A DNA stretch of 45,367 bases, from NCBI GenBank assembly GCA_001515945.1, contig LOER01000012.1, positions 1 to 45,367 on the forward strand, written 5' to 3'. The notes below the pieces were generated by a model that searched no databases, had not been told where the DNA came from, and was given only the letters and a program-made list of their open reading frames with translations. The stretch is from Desulfitibacter sp. BRH_c19 (lineage in GTDB: Bacteria; Bacillota; DSM-16504; Desulfitibacterales; Desulfitibacteraceae). A program made the position numbers and the translations under genes. The stretch's first letter is position 1, and the number at the start of each line of letters is the position of its first letter. Shown piece after piece: positions 14,974-22,671 of this stretch.

Positions 14974-16539
14974 TTATAAATTAGCAAACTGCTGTGCCAT
15001 CCAATCGCTCTGATTGTACATCTTATTCAGTACCTGTTCCATTCTTGTAAATTGGGACCAGTACCTTTCTTCTATTCTGATTAGTCTATCCTCCCAGGAA
15101 TTAATGCTGGTGTTTATATTTTTTAGTCTTCTCCCTATAAAGCTATCATCTATAGCCTGAAGAGTACTGTCTCTGCCTGCTCTTACTGTAATTATCTTTG
15201 TTACGGCTACAGCTTGATCGTATAAGCTACGAGCTATCCCTGCTTCCTTTGGATCTTCACTTGAATTAGTAAAAAGTCTTTTAATTCCTTCTATATCGTC
15301 ACTTAGTGCACTTCTAAGCTTTGCCTCATCTATATGAAGCTTACCACCTTCATCCCTAAGCTTTGCATCAATAAGTTTACCATCTTCACCAGTCCAAGAG
15401 CTTGTAGATATGCCTATTTGTGAAAGAGAATTGTATTTTGTATCTATATTTTCAACTAACGAAGAAATGGCTATTCTCATACTAGAGGTAAAGTTCATTA
15501 AGGCTGACTCTCCTCTAAACAAACCACTTTGGGCCTTTTTCTCCCATAGTTCTATTTCTTCATCTGACATTTGCTCCTTTTCTTCTTTACTTAAAGGGTG
15601 AAAATCCCTATATCTTTTTTCTGCTAGCTTACTGTTTATGTTTTCGATTAAGGAGTTATACTCATCGACGAATTCTTTAATCTTATTCACTATGGCATCT
15701 ATATCAGCACTTACTGTTACAGTTGATGATCCTTCTGACATCAAATTAAAATTTAAACCGTCTAATGAAAATATGTTTAAAGATTTAGTAAGCTCAGTAC
15801 CATTAAAATTAAATACTGCATCCTGACCAGTAGACACGTTGTCAGCATTTCCAAGCTTTAGGCCATGAGAACCTAATAAAATTGCACCATTTGTACTAGA
15901 CATAGTACCTGATATATCTATCTTTGCATCTGCTCCTGTACTTGTGGTGGATAAGAAAAAACGACTTACACCGGAATCATAATTTGCCCTTACACCAGTT
16001 TCTCCTGACTGAGCGTTTATTCTGTTTACAATATCGTAAATTGTGTCGTCAGAGATATCAAATTCAAAATCTACACCATTTATGTTAAATGCTCCTGTGT
16101 CTCCTTCTCCCGGTGATAAGGTTCCCCACAGGTCTGTAGAAAACTGCTCTTTCAATGTCATTTTTGTTTTACCATCAGCAATTTGATAGGATGCTAGATC
16201 AGCGGTACTAGTTTTAAAAGCGCCCTTGGCTAGTTGGGTTACTTCCAAGTTGTAGGTTCCTTCTGCTGCTATGCCAGTAGCAGTTACACCAATAGCAGAA
16301 GTGTTTGAAGAACTAGCATTTTTAGAATTAAAAGTACTCTCGAGTCTAACATCAAAGACTTTATCACGCATAGAAAATAGCTTTTGATTTAGCTCTCTGT
16401 AGCCTTCCTGCTGCCATTCTAGTACTTGCCTTTGCTGTAAAAGCCTTTCCATAGGCATCCTTTCAGCCTTCATAAGGTCCATAACCATTTGGTTTGTATC
16501 AAAACCTGATGCAAGGCCTCCTATTCTCATATTGGACAT
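14974..16539 (-). CDS. fliD: FliD, filament cap protein
   Basis: 521 aa hook-associated protein 2, which caps the filament and aids flagellin folding. The N-terminus RIGGLASGFDTNQMVMDLMKAE is the family signature. FliD_C signatures follow: D-G-L-N-F-N-L at about 265 and KEFVDEYNSLIENINSKL at about 285-305. The C-terminal coiled coil (I-N-S-W-E-D-R-L..., Y-W-S-Q-F-T-R-M-E) is present. ATG 16539 has AAGGAG 9 nt upstream; the TTG at 16548 abuts that site and is rejected. Confidence 0.96.
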   Translation of the reverse strand: MSNMRIGGLASGFDTNQMVMDLMKAERMPMERLLQQRQVLEWQQEGYRELNQKLFSMRDKVFDVRLESTFNSKNASSSNTSAIGVTATGIAAEGTYNLEVTQLAKGAFKTSTADLASYQIADGKTKMTLKEQFSTDLWGTLSPGEGDTGAFNINGVDFEFDISDDTIYDIVNRINAQSGETGVRANYDSGVSRFFLSTTSTGADAKIDISGTMSSTNGAILLGSHGLKLGNADNVSTGQDAVFNFNGTELTKSLNIFSLDGLNFNLMSEGSSTVTVSADIDAIVNKIKEFVDEYNSLIENINSKLAEKRYRDFHPLSKEEKEQMSDEEIELWEKKAQSGLFRGESALMNFTSSMRIAISSLVENIDTKYNSLSQIGISTSSWTGEDGKLIDAKLRDEGGKLHIDEAKLRSALSDDIEGIKRLFTNSSEDPKEAGIARSLYDQAVAVTKIITVRAGRDSTLQAIDDSFIGRRLKNINTSINSWEDRLIRIEERYWSQFTRMEQVLNKMYNQSDWMAQQFANL

Positions 16540-16579
16540 TATAATCAACTCCTTTCAAGATAAAGCAGGTATAAGGTTT

Positions 16580-16630
16580 GGGGACACACCTCTCTTTGAA
16601 GCTATACTTTGTCCTCGAGGAATGTCCCGG
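16580..16630. repeat. Dispersed intergenic repeat, GGGACA...TGTCCC type (copy 1)
   Basis: About 50-bp element with inverted ends GGGACA (16581-16586) and TGTCCC (16623-16628). Its right half, with TTTGTCCTCGAGGAATG, is shared with the copy at 17746-17793. A third copy with the same ends is at 21195-21245. It fills the gap between fliD and flaG. Confidence 0.75.
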
Positions 16631-16631
16631 A

Positions 16632-17018
16632 TTAAACTTTGTCGTCTACTAATATGCCAGCTAATTCCCACATTTTAGCTACCATGTCAAGTATTTTCTC
16701 TGGTGGTATTTCTCTAATCAATTCATCGGTTTCTTTGTCATAAACTTTAACTGTAATATGCTTTGTCTGTTCATGAACTCCAAACTCTAGTCTTGTATAT
16801 TTGCTAACATAAGATTTATTTGCCATCTCTATAGCATTAATAACCTGATGGCTACCTATTTCATAAGTTTGCTTGTCTTGATCTGTTTGTAAAAATTCGT
16901 TAATCTTATTTTTGTTCTCTTGCAAGCTGTGATTATCACTTCTTACTGGTGAAGAATTATCTCTAAGTGTTTGTTTTTCCTTGGGTATATTTATGCTTTC
17001 AACTCCTCCTAATCTCAA
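16632..17018 (-). CDS. flaG: FlaG, flagellar protein
   Basis: 128 aa. The FlaG domain (about 60-125) has R-L-E-F-G-V-H-E-Q-T, V-K-V-Y-D-K-E-T-D-E-L-I-R-E-I-P-P-E-K-I and an ending A-G-I-L-V-D. The D-x-E-T...I-P-P-E box is intact. FlaG influences filament length or flexibility; exact biochemistry is unknown. The longest frame starts at GTG 17027 directly on its ribosome site. The TTG at 17018, 8 nt after AGGAGG, gives an N-terminus M-R-L-G-G-V-E and is preferred. Starts 12 nt after the csrA stop. Confidence 0.88.
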   Translation of the reverse strand: MRLGGVESINIPKEKQTLRDNSSPVRSDNHSLQENKNKINEFLQTDQDKQTYEIGSHQVINAIEMANKSYVSKYTRLEFGVHEQTKHITVKVYDKETDELIREIPPEKILDMVAKMWELAGILVDDKV

Positions 17019-17030
17019 CCCTGCCACCTC

Positions 17031-17261
17031 CTATTTTTTAGGTGCCTTAAATTTTGAAAAATCTATTTCAGTTACAGCAGTTTCTCCTGCTAATATATTT
17101 TCATTTTTAACTAGCTCTACCAATTCTTCTCTTAGAACCCCAATATGCTTTGGTGCTTTAATTCCAAGTTTTACCTTGTTTCCTTCTACTGCAACCACCA
17201 CTATCTTAATATCACCGTCTAGAACAATACCCTCGTTTACCTTTCTAGATATTATAAGCAT
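17031..17261 (-). CDS. csrA: CsrA, global translational regulator
   Basis: 76 aa RNA-binding dimer. The family sequence is clear: M-L-I-I-S-R-K-V-N-E-G-I, then V-V-A-V-E-G-N-K-V-K-L-G-I-K-A-P-K and H-I-G-V-L-R-E-E-L. The R44-equivalent V-x-R-x-E region that contacts GGA is present. In Gram-positive flagellates CsrA represses flagellin translation until FliW titrates it. ATG 17261 follows the fliW stop by 2 nt; a TTG at 17267 overlapping that stop is an alternative. Likely targets in the window are the flagellin leader sites at 13499-13531. Confidence 0.96.
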   Translation of the reverse strand: MLIISRKVNEGIVLDGDIKIVVVAVEGNKVKLGIKAPKHIGVLREELVELVKNENILAGETAVTEIDFSKFKAPKK

Positions 17262-17263
17262 AT

Positions 17264-17719
17264 TCAACCGCCACTTACCTTTCTATTGTCTTGTGATGGA
17301 AAGAGTGGCTCTTTCACCTGACCTCTGGTTTCATCTAGTAGTACCTGCTTGGCTTTTTTGCCAGATAGGTTTATGACTAGAGGTGCAAGTAGATTGGTGC
17401 TTGATTTTTGAAAGTCTCCTTCTGGTAATGTGACTATAGTATATACAACTACATCCTCTTGTTTACTAATACCTAGCTCTTCTTTAAGAGAGTCATCCAA
17501 TTCCACATAGTAATTTTCTCTAATTACAAATGGGTCAATTAATAGGAATGATATTTTTGGTTCATCAACACATTGGAGCCATCTAAAAAACGGGTTGTCA
17601 TTTACTGGGACCAATATGTACTTTTTATGCTCTTCAAAAGCAAATAGACCTTGGGGAAATTGTAGGATATCATCTTCTTTAATATCTATTTCACCAAACC
17701 TAAGGGTTTTTAAAATCAT
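17264..17719 (-). CDS. fliW: FliW, CsrA antagonist and flagellin-binding assembly factor
   Basis: 151 aa beta-barrel protein with the FliW opening (T-L-R-F-G-E-I-D-I...I-L-Q-F-P-Q-G-L-F-A-F-E), W-L-Q-C-V-D-E-P-K-I-S-F-L-L-I-D-P at about 48-64 and T-N-L-L-A-P-L-V-I-N at about 110. FliW binds either flagellin or CsrA. When flagellin is exported, freed FliW sequesters CsrA and flagellin synthesis resumes. AGAGAGGTG lies 6 nt before ATG 17719. Directly upstream of csrA, as in Bacillus. Confidence 0.95.
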   Translation of the reverse strand: MILKTLRFGEIDIKEDDILQFPQGLFAFEEHKKYILVPVNDNPFFRWLQCVDEPKISFLLIDPFVIRENYYVELDDSLKEELGISKQEDVVVYTIVTLPEGDFQKSSTNLLAPLVINLSGKKAKQVLLDETRGQVKEPLFPSQDNRKVSGG

Positions 17720-17745
17720 AAGTTACACCTCTCTATTAGGGCACT

Positions 17746-17793
17746 GGGACACATCTCTGATTTAGCAGTCTTTGTCCTCGAGGAATGCCCCCG
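17746..17793. repeat. Dispersed intergenic repeat, GGGACA type (copy 2)
   Basis: Begins GGGACACATCTC and ends TTTGTCCTCGAGGAATGCCC, clearly related to copy 1 at 16580-16630. The right terminal TGTCCC is changed to TGCCCC. Followed by AGAGTCAGAATTC, a fragment of the second repeat family (GTCAGAA type). Lies between flgL and fliW. Confidence 0.7.
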
Positions 17794-17825
17794 GTTATCT
17801 TCAAGAGTCAGAATTCAAAAGAGTT

Positions 17826-18734
17826 TTATCTTAGAAAGTCAAGCAAAGTCGGCTGCAGTATCTGAGATCCAGATTTTATTGCTGCATGGTAAGCTGCTTC
17901 TTGAACGGAAAAATCAATCATTGCACGTGCATAATCTGTATCCTCTATACGACTTAGTATTTTAGAAAATTCTACTTGAGAATCAAGGCTTCTTTCTAAA
18001 GCAGTATCCATCCTGTTACTTTTTGCTCCTAATGAAGCTCGTTCAGAAAGAACATGGTCAATTTTATCATCTATATTACTAAGAAAATTTGAAGCCGCCT
18101 CAGCATCTCCATTCCTAAGAAGCTGTTCCAATTCAATTAGTGTTTCAAAAACCTCAGATTTCATTTCACCTTCATTCAACTGCCAGGCACTTTTTGATGC
18201 ATTTATAGTCATCTGTACGCCTGGAGAAACCTCATAGTTAATGTCTTTAAAATCTCCTCTATATTCTACAGATATACCACCATCATCCTTGTTAAATATA
18301 AATGGAGGATGGGTTGTAAATGTTCCTCCAAAAATATAGGCATCACCGTATGCACTATTTGCAGTCTGGATAGATTCTTCGATAAGCTGTTCTACCTCAT
18401 CAGCCAACCCTTCCATTGCTTCGGTCGTAAGAGTTCCCCCTGCTCCATAAACTGCTAACTCACGAGCCCTTTGTAGTACATCTGTAAGATTACTTAGGGA
18501 GTTTTCTGAGACTTCCAGCCAACTGCCGGCGTCTCTCATGTTCTTGTCAAACTGTTCCATTTCTTCAAGGGTACTTCGTATACTCATAACTCTAGACACT
18601 ACCACCGGGTCATCTGACGGGCGATTCACCATCTTTCCTGAGGCAATTCTGTTATGAATTTTTTCTAAATAAAATTTATTTCTATCTAGGTTTTGCATAA
18701 AGTTTGATTGCAGCATTTTATTAGTAATTCTCAT
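17826..18734 (-). CDS. flgL: FlgL, hook-filament junction protein (HAP3)
   Basis: 302 aa. The flagellin-like N-terminus (MRITNKMLQSNFMQNLDRNKFYLEKIHNRIASGKMVNRPSDDP) and C-terminus (RIEDTDYARAMIDFSVQEAAYHAAIKSGSQIL) show an axial protein that polymerises between FlgK and flagellin. Length is typical for Firmicute FlgL. GGAGG lies 7 nt before the ATG. It follows flgK by 15 nt. Confidence 0.95.
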   Translation of the reverse strand: MRITNKMLQSNFMQNLDRNKFYLEKIHNRIASGKMVNRPSDDPVVVSRVMSIRSTLEEMEQFDKNMRDAGSWLEVSENSLSNLTDVLQRARELAVYGAGGTLTTEAMEGLADEVEQLIEESIQTANSAYGDAYIFGGTFTTHPPFIFNKDDGGISVEYRGDFKDINYEVSPGVQMTINASKSAWQLNEGEMKSEVFETLIELEQLLRNGDAEAASNFLSNIDDKIDHVLSERASLGAKSNRMDTALERSLDSQVEFSKILSRIEDTDYARAMIDFSVQEAAYHAAIKSGSQILQPTLLDFLR

Positions 18735-18749
18735 ACCTTAAACCTCCAA

Positions 18750-20309
18750 TTAAGCTTTTAATCCATTTACTACTGTAGCAGCAAGTTCATCTAGAACCTG
18801 TATATATCTTGAAGCTGCCTGAAAAGCTCTTTGATAGGAAATCATATTAGCAGTTTCCTCATCTATTGATACTCCTGCAACACTTTCTTTTCTATTACTG
18901 AGCTGGTTTACAAGTGTAGACTGATTTTGTACCATTCTTTCTGCTTCCTTAGTAGCTACCCCCACCTCTGAAACAAAGTTCTGGTAAAAGGTTTCAAATT
19001 TAAGGTCTCCCATAGTATTACTTTGAAGTTTTCCATCACCATCGAGCGAAAACCTTGCATTTCTTAACTGTGCTATCAATAGGGCATTTTCCCTATTTCC
19101 TGGGTTGAAGTCGTCTACATCATCCACATATCCAGCTGCAATAAAACCAACATCTTCTATTTGAGGGTTTATGTATAGGTGTTTTGCAGAATAATTGTCA
19201 GGGTCAGTAATGATGTTTCCCTCTTCATCCTTAAAAGCAAAAAAGTCTATTCCAGTATTATCCGGAGGATCTTTTAAATTAATTCCAGAAGCATGGATTT
19301 CATTTAATATTCTTGACATCCCCTCAGCAAATGTGTCCAATTTATTTTTGTAATAAGCAACAGATGTACTATCTGGATTAGTATCATTGCCTGCCTTTTG
19401 TATTCCAAAAACTTCTCCAGTTTTAGCTGCAAGGGTATGACTTTCATTTTCACTATCAACTAATGTAACATCTAAATCATCTCTCCCAAATTCTAAGTGA
19501 CCAGAATCCAGACTAGGGTCTATTATATTTACAATAGCTGGGTCACCATTTGTATCCGTTGTTTTGACTGCAACTGTTATCTCACCTGTGGCTATTGTTT
19601 TACCTGCAACTGTAGCGAACACATGATTAACTTCAGTATCCATAAGCTCAGCAAGATTATCAACAAGTAAATCTCGTTTATCCATTAAATCATTGGGGTT
19701 ATCCCCACCTGTTTTAATGAATTTTATTTGCTCATTTAGACTCCCAATCTGCCTTAAAAGAGCGTTAGCTTCATCAACGGCTATCTCCATCTGCCTATCT
19801 AAACCTTCTTCTATGTTTTCAAGCCGTTCATAGCTATGGCGAAAAGCTTCTGCCAAAGCTTTTCCTGTATCTTTTACTGTAGTTCTTACTGGTGAAATCT
19901 CTGGATACTTAATTAGTTCCTGCCAACTGTCCCAAAACTCACCCATCAAAGAGCTAAGTCCAGTATCTGATGGCTCTAAGAATACTGTTTCTATCTGACT
20001 TATAGTATCATGGCGGGTTTCCCATTCACTCAACTTACCATCTTCTGCTCTTATCTGCCAATCAATGAACTGATCTCGAATCCTTTTTACCTCTGATATC
20101 TCAACACCAGTACCAATTTGACCTGCACCAGCCCAACGGTTATTTGATGGAACTGGTAAGGCAAATCCCGTGTGCATATTGGCAACTTGGCGTGAGTATC
20201 CAGGGGTATTTGCATTGGCAATATTATGTCCTGTAACAGATATAGCAGTTTGTTGTGCTCTTAATGCCTTTAGACCTATATTGATACCAAAAAATATTCC
20301 ACTGCTCAT
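18750..20309 (-). CDS. flgK: FlgK, hook-filament junction protein (HAP1)
   Basis: 519 aa. The N-terminal rod motif (GLKALRAQQTAISVTGHNIANANTPGYSRQ) and the C-terminal D0 helix (SYQRAFQAASRYIQVLDELAATVVNGL) are clear. The middle carries the FlgK-specific segment with INEQIKFI and NDLMDKRDLLVDNLAEL near 180-215. Preceded by TAAGGAGG. Co-transcribed with flgN (11 nt gap) and flgL. Confidence 0.96.
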   Translation of the reverse strand: MSSGIFFGINIGLKALRAQQTAISVTGHNIANANTPGYSRQVANMHTGFALPVPSNNRWAGAGQIGTGVEISEVKRIRDQFIDWQIRAEDGKLSEWETRHDTISQIETVFLEPSDTGLSSLMGEFWDSWQELIKYPEISPVRTTVKDTGKALAEAFRHSYERLENIEEGLDRQMEIAVDEANALLRQIGSLNEQIKFIKTGGDNPNDLMDKRDLLVDNLAELMDTEVNHVFATVAGKTIATGEITVAVKTTDTNGDPAIVNIIDPSLDSGHLEFGRDDLDVTLVDSENESHTLAAKTGEVFGIQKAGNDTNPDSTSVAYYKNKLDTFAEGMSRILNEIHASGINLKDPPDNTGIDFFAFKDEEGNIITDPDNYSAKHLYINPQIEDVGFIAAGYVDDVDDFNPGNRENALLIAQLRNARFSLDGDGKLQSNTMGDLKFETFYQNFVSEVGVATKEAERMVQNQSTLVNQLSNRKESVAGVSIDEETANMISYQRAFQAASRYIQVLDELAATVVNGLKA

Positions 20310-20320
20310 GTTCTGCCTCC

Positions 20321-20818
20321 TTATACGCTACGATTTATAGCATTAGATATTTCTGTTCGGTCAACCTGTCCTGAAGACCCATAGGTTTTTAACCTATTTG
20401 GTTCAATGCAATCCATCATCTTCTGTACATACTGAATTGATTGCTTTAAGAGCATTCTAGAAAGTTCATGGGTTTCCTGAAGCTTTAGCTGGTTTAATAC
20501 TAGACTCTCAGTTAAATCCTGCAGTTTTACTCTATCATTATTTGAAGATGCTGTTATGACATCTGACATCTTAATGTCTTCTTTGCCTATGATTGGAACC
20601 ATCTTACGCACTAGCTCTCGCCGTTTCTTTTCTTGTAGTGCAAGGCTTCTTCCAAGCCTCTCCTGAACTATAGCAATATCATTTAATTCTTGTATATTAT
20701 CAACCTTTAAGGCTTCAACTTGATTTTGGCTGATTTTTACAAGCTCTATAATCAAGCTATTTTGTTCTATCAGGCATACAATTATATCTTGGATGCAGCT
20801 ATTAAAATCCTTGGTCAT
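20321..20818 (-). CDS. flgN: FlgN, export chaperone for FlgK and FlgL
   Basis: 165 aa all-helical protein in the standard flgM-flgN-flgK-flgL order. Typical FlgN patterns are L-I-E-L-V-K-I-S-Q-N-Q-V-E-A-L-K near the start and a later Q-E-T-H-E-L-S-R-M-L-L-K-Q-S-I-Q-Y segment before the variable tail. FlgN proteins bind the C-terminal helices of FlgK and FlgL. GGGAGTGG is upstream of ATG 20818. Confidence 0.9.
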   Translation of the reverse strand: MTKDFNSCIQDIIVCLIEQNSLIIELVKISQNQVEALKVDNIQELNDIAIVQERLGRSLALQEKKRRELVRKMVPIIGKEDIKMSDVITASSNNDRVKLQDLTESLVLNQLKLQETHELSRMLLKQSIQYVQKMMDCIEPNRLKTYGSSGQVDRTEISNAINRSV

Positions 20819-20835
20819 ATGGTTCCACTCCCAGC

Positions 20836-21108
20836 CTATATATTTTCCAGCATACTCTTTGCAATATCTTCAGAGGTTACCTTGTAGTCTCCTTGGTCTA
20901 TCTTTTGCTTTAAGTCATCAACTACTCCGCTTCTTATATCAGGTAGCGACGTGGTTTTCTTAACAAGTTCCTTAATCTTTTTTGCTTCCTTAGATATTTC
21001 AATCTTGTCACCTTGAGTACCCTTAGCAGCCTTAATCTCTTTCGCAGCCTTTTGTTGTGACTGATATAGTTGTCCTGGATTTACGTTTAAAGGCCTATTT
21101 ATTTTCAT
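20836..21108 (-). CDS. flgM: FlgM, anti-sigma-D factor
   Basis: 90 aa with the FlgM features: N-terminal M-K-I-N-R, then D-K-I-E-I-S-K-E-A-K-K-I-K (about 34-46), R-S-G-V-V-D-D-L-K-Q-K-I and G-D-Y-K-V-T-S-E-D-I-A-K-S-M-L. It holds sigma-D inactive until export through the finished hook. ATG 21108 is preferred, with GGGCGGTGA upstream; the frame extends to a GTG at 21117. First gene of flgM-flgN-flgK-flgL-fliW-csrA-flaG, behind a sigma-D promoter at 21261-21287, giving negative feedback. Confidence 0.93.
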   Translation of the reverse strand: MKINRPLNVNPGQLYQSQQKAAKEIKAAKGTQGDKIEISKEAKKIKELVKKTTSLPDIRSGVVDDLKQKIDQGDYKVTSEDIAKSMLENI

Positions 21109-21123
21109 CAAGTTCACCGCCCT

Positions 21124-21245
21124 AATTCAGAAGTCAGAAGACAGAATACAGGAGTCAGAATAACACCTGAATGTCCTCAATTAACTAATGTATTGGGGAC
21201 ACACCTGCTAAAGTATGAGATATTCCCCTAGGCAGGAATGTCCCC
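21124..21245. repeat. Composite intergenic repeat block upstream of flgM
   Basis: Two repeat types lie side by side. At 21124-21163 is a run of GTCAG/ACAGAA units (AGAAGTCAGAAGACAGAATAC and CAGGAGTCAGAATAAC parts). Then at 21195-21245 comes a third copy of the GGGGACACACC...GGAATGTCCCC element, with 7-bp inverted ends GGGGACA/TGTCCCC. Both would be transcribed in the leader of the flgM operon. The remaining bases of 21109-21531 hold the sigma-D promoter and the hairpins listed separately. Confidence 0.7.
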
Positions 21246-21260
21246 AATTTTATACTACTA

Positions 21261-21287
21261 GTATCGGTAACTTTTAAAAAAACTTTA
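21261..21287 (-). promoter_or_regulatory. Sigma-D promoter of the flgM operon
   Basis: Minus strand TAAA (21284-21287), 15-nt spacer, ACCGATAC (21261-21268): two mismatches to GCCGATAT with exact spacing. It lies directly downstream of the terminator that closes the cheA operon and 150 nt before flgM. Confidence 0.72.
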
Positions 21288-21304
21288 GCTTTTAAGATGA
21301 ATAG

Positions 21305-21344
21305 AAAAAAGACCCCTAAACCTTTTAGTTTAAGAGTCTTTTTG
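21305..21344 (-). terminator. Terminator-like hairpin downstream of cheB
   Basis: AAAAAGAC/GTCTTTTT outer stem and TAAAC/GTTTA inner stem with a 3-nt internal loop on each side. On the minus strand it ends in TTTTTTCT. Lies about 190 nt beyond the cheB stop and just ahead of the flgM promoter. Confidence 0.7.
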
Positions 21345-21408
21345 GGCGAAGACATGTTATGTGAGTAAACATTAATTAAATGTTGTATTAATTCTTGGCA
21401 AGTGAAAT

Positions 21409-21468
21409 AAAAATCCGTAATGATTTGCTTGTCTGAGCGAAGCGAGTTTGTAAACCGAAGGATTTTTT
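21409..21468. terminator. Long hairpin with AAAAATCC/GGATTTTT ends
   Basis: AAAAATCC (21409-21416) pairs with GGATTTTT (21460-21467), enclosing a GAGCGAAGCGAG palindrome. T runs on both strands make it a possible bidirectional terminator. The internal palindrome suggests a dispersed repeat. Between cheB and the terminator at 21305. Confidence 0.45.
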
Positions 21469-21531
21469 ATGTAACGAGCCTTAGAATTACAGACATTTTA
21501 TTCTGGAAAGCGAACATAACAAATGTAGTTA

Positions 21532-22671
21532 CTACTTAGTAACTATATTTGTTATTTCATTAGCCAGTTGATTAAGGGGTAGCACCTTGTCAACTATTCC
21601 TGCTTCTACTGCAGCCTTTGGCATGCCGTAGACAATACAGGTTTCTTCATTCTGTGCTAGTATTAATCCCTTTTGTATTTTTAAGCTTTTCAGCCCCTCA
21701 AGGCCATCACTTCCCATTCCAGTCATTATTACCCCTAAGACTCTTGAACCTAAAGTTTCAACAGCAGATAGCATCATTACACTTACAGAGGGTTTAAAAA
21801 GGGTCTTTATGGGGGACTGGTCACTAAGGCTGATTTGCAGGGAACCAGACTTTCTAGTAAATGTCAGTTGGTGCCCAGCTGGTGCAATAATTGCCCTGCC
21901 GGGTAATATCATGTCTCCATCTTCTGCTTCTTTTACCTCTATTTCACATAAATCGTTTAATCTTTTTGCTAGAGGACCAGTAAATCCTTTTGGCATATGC
22001 TGAACTACAACTATGCCACATGGAATGGTTTTGGGGATTTTGGTCAGTAAAACCTGAAGTGCAGTAGGTCCCCCTGTAGATGTACCTATTGCTATTAGGT
22101 CCACAGGACTAATGGGCTGGAGTGTTACTGCAGACTGGGATGTTTTTAATGTTACAGGCACGGGTGTATTTAGATCCGGAGCAATCTTTTGAGCTAGTGG
22201 AACTGGTGTGGCTGGTGGTGCAGGTGGTCTAGTTGAAATTGAGCCTTTGATTGAACAAACTTTTTTTACTGAAACCCCTGCAGCAGTTTTTACTACTTCT
22301 ATAAGCTCAGAAGCAAGCGTTGAAAGCTCATGTCTATTGGCTGGTTTAGCTACAAAGTCGACGGCACCTAGAGAAAGTGCCTCAATTGTCTGTCTAGCAC
22401 CAGCAGTTGTAACAGAACTTAACATTACCACAGGTAATGGATGTTCACACATAATCAATTTCAGCGTAGAAAGACCATCTAATCCAGGCATTTCTACATC
22501 CATGGTTACTACGTCTGGTTTGTATCTTTCAATTTTTACTAAAGCGTCTTCTCCATCCCTTGCATAGGTTATAACCTTTAGCGATGGATCGCTCTCTAGC
22601 ATTGTAGTAATGACCCGGCGCATAAAAGCCGAGTCATCTACAATCAATACATTGATTTTCTTTGTAGTCAT
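21532..22671 (-). CDS. cheB: CheB, chemoreceptor glutamate methylesterase
   Basis: 379 aa. The N-terminal receiver (NVLIVDDSAFMRR) has acidic pair D12-D13 and phospho-acceptor Asp in V-T-M-D-V-E-M-P-G-L-D-G. A linker rich in P, A and T follows. The C-terminal methylesterase has the serine motif I-G-T-S-T-G-G-P-T, the H-M-P-K-G-F-T histidine region and the final G-M-G-S-D-G aspartate. It removes methyl groups from chemoreceptors for adaptation. ATG overlaps the cheA stop (TAATG), so translation is coupled. No cheR is in the window. Confidence 0.96.
   Translation of the reverse strand: MTTKKINVLIVDDSAFMRRVITTMLESDPSLKVITYARDGEDALVKIERYKPDVVTMDVEMPGLDGLSTLKLIMCEHPLPVVMLSSVTTAGARQTIEALSLGAVDFVAKPANRHELSTLASELIEVVKTAAGVSVKKVCSIKGSISTRPPAPPATPVPLAQKIAPDLNTPVPVTLKTSQSAVTLQPISPVDLIAIGTSTGGPTALQVLLTKIPKTIPCGIVVVQHMPKGFTGPLAKRLNDLCEIEVKEAEDGDMILPGRAIIAPAGHQLTFTRKSGSLQISLSDQSPIKTLFKPSVSVMMLSAVETLGSRVLGVIMTGMGSDGLEGLKSLKIQKGLILAQNEETCIVYGMPKAAVEAGIVDKVLPLNQLANEITNIVTK

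Noticed and set aside
16981-17376. 131-codon plus-strand open frame opposite csrA and fliW
   Set aside because: Antisense shadow of well-identified genes, with no ribosome site or known family.
21519-21554. 17-bp near-perfect inverted repeat over the cheB stop codon
   Set aside because: Not followed by a T run in either direction; recorded only as a possible mRNA 3' structure.
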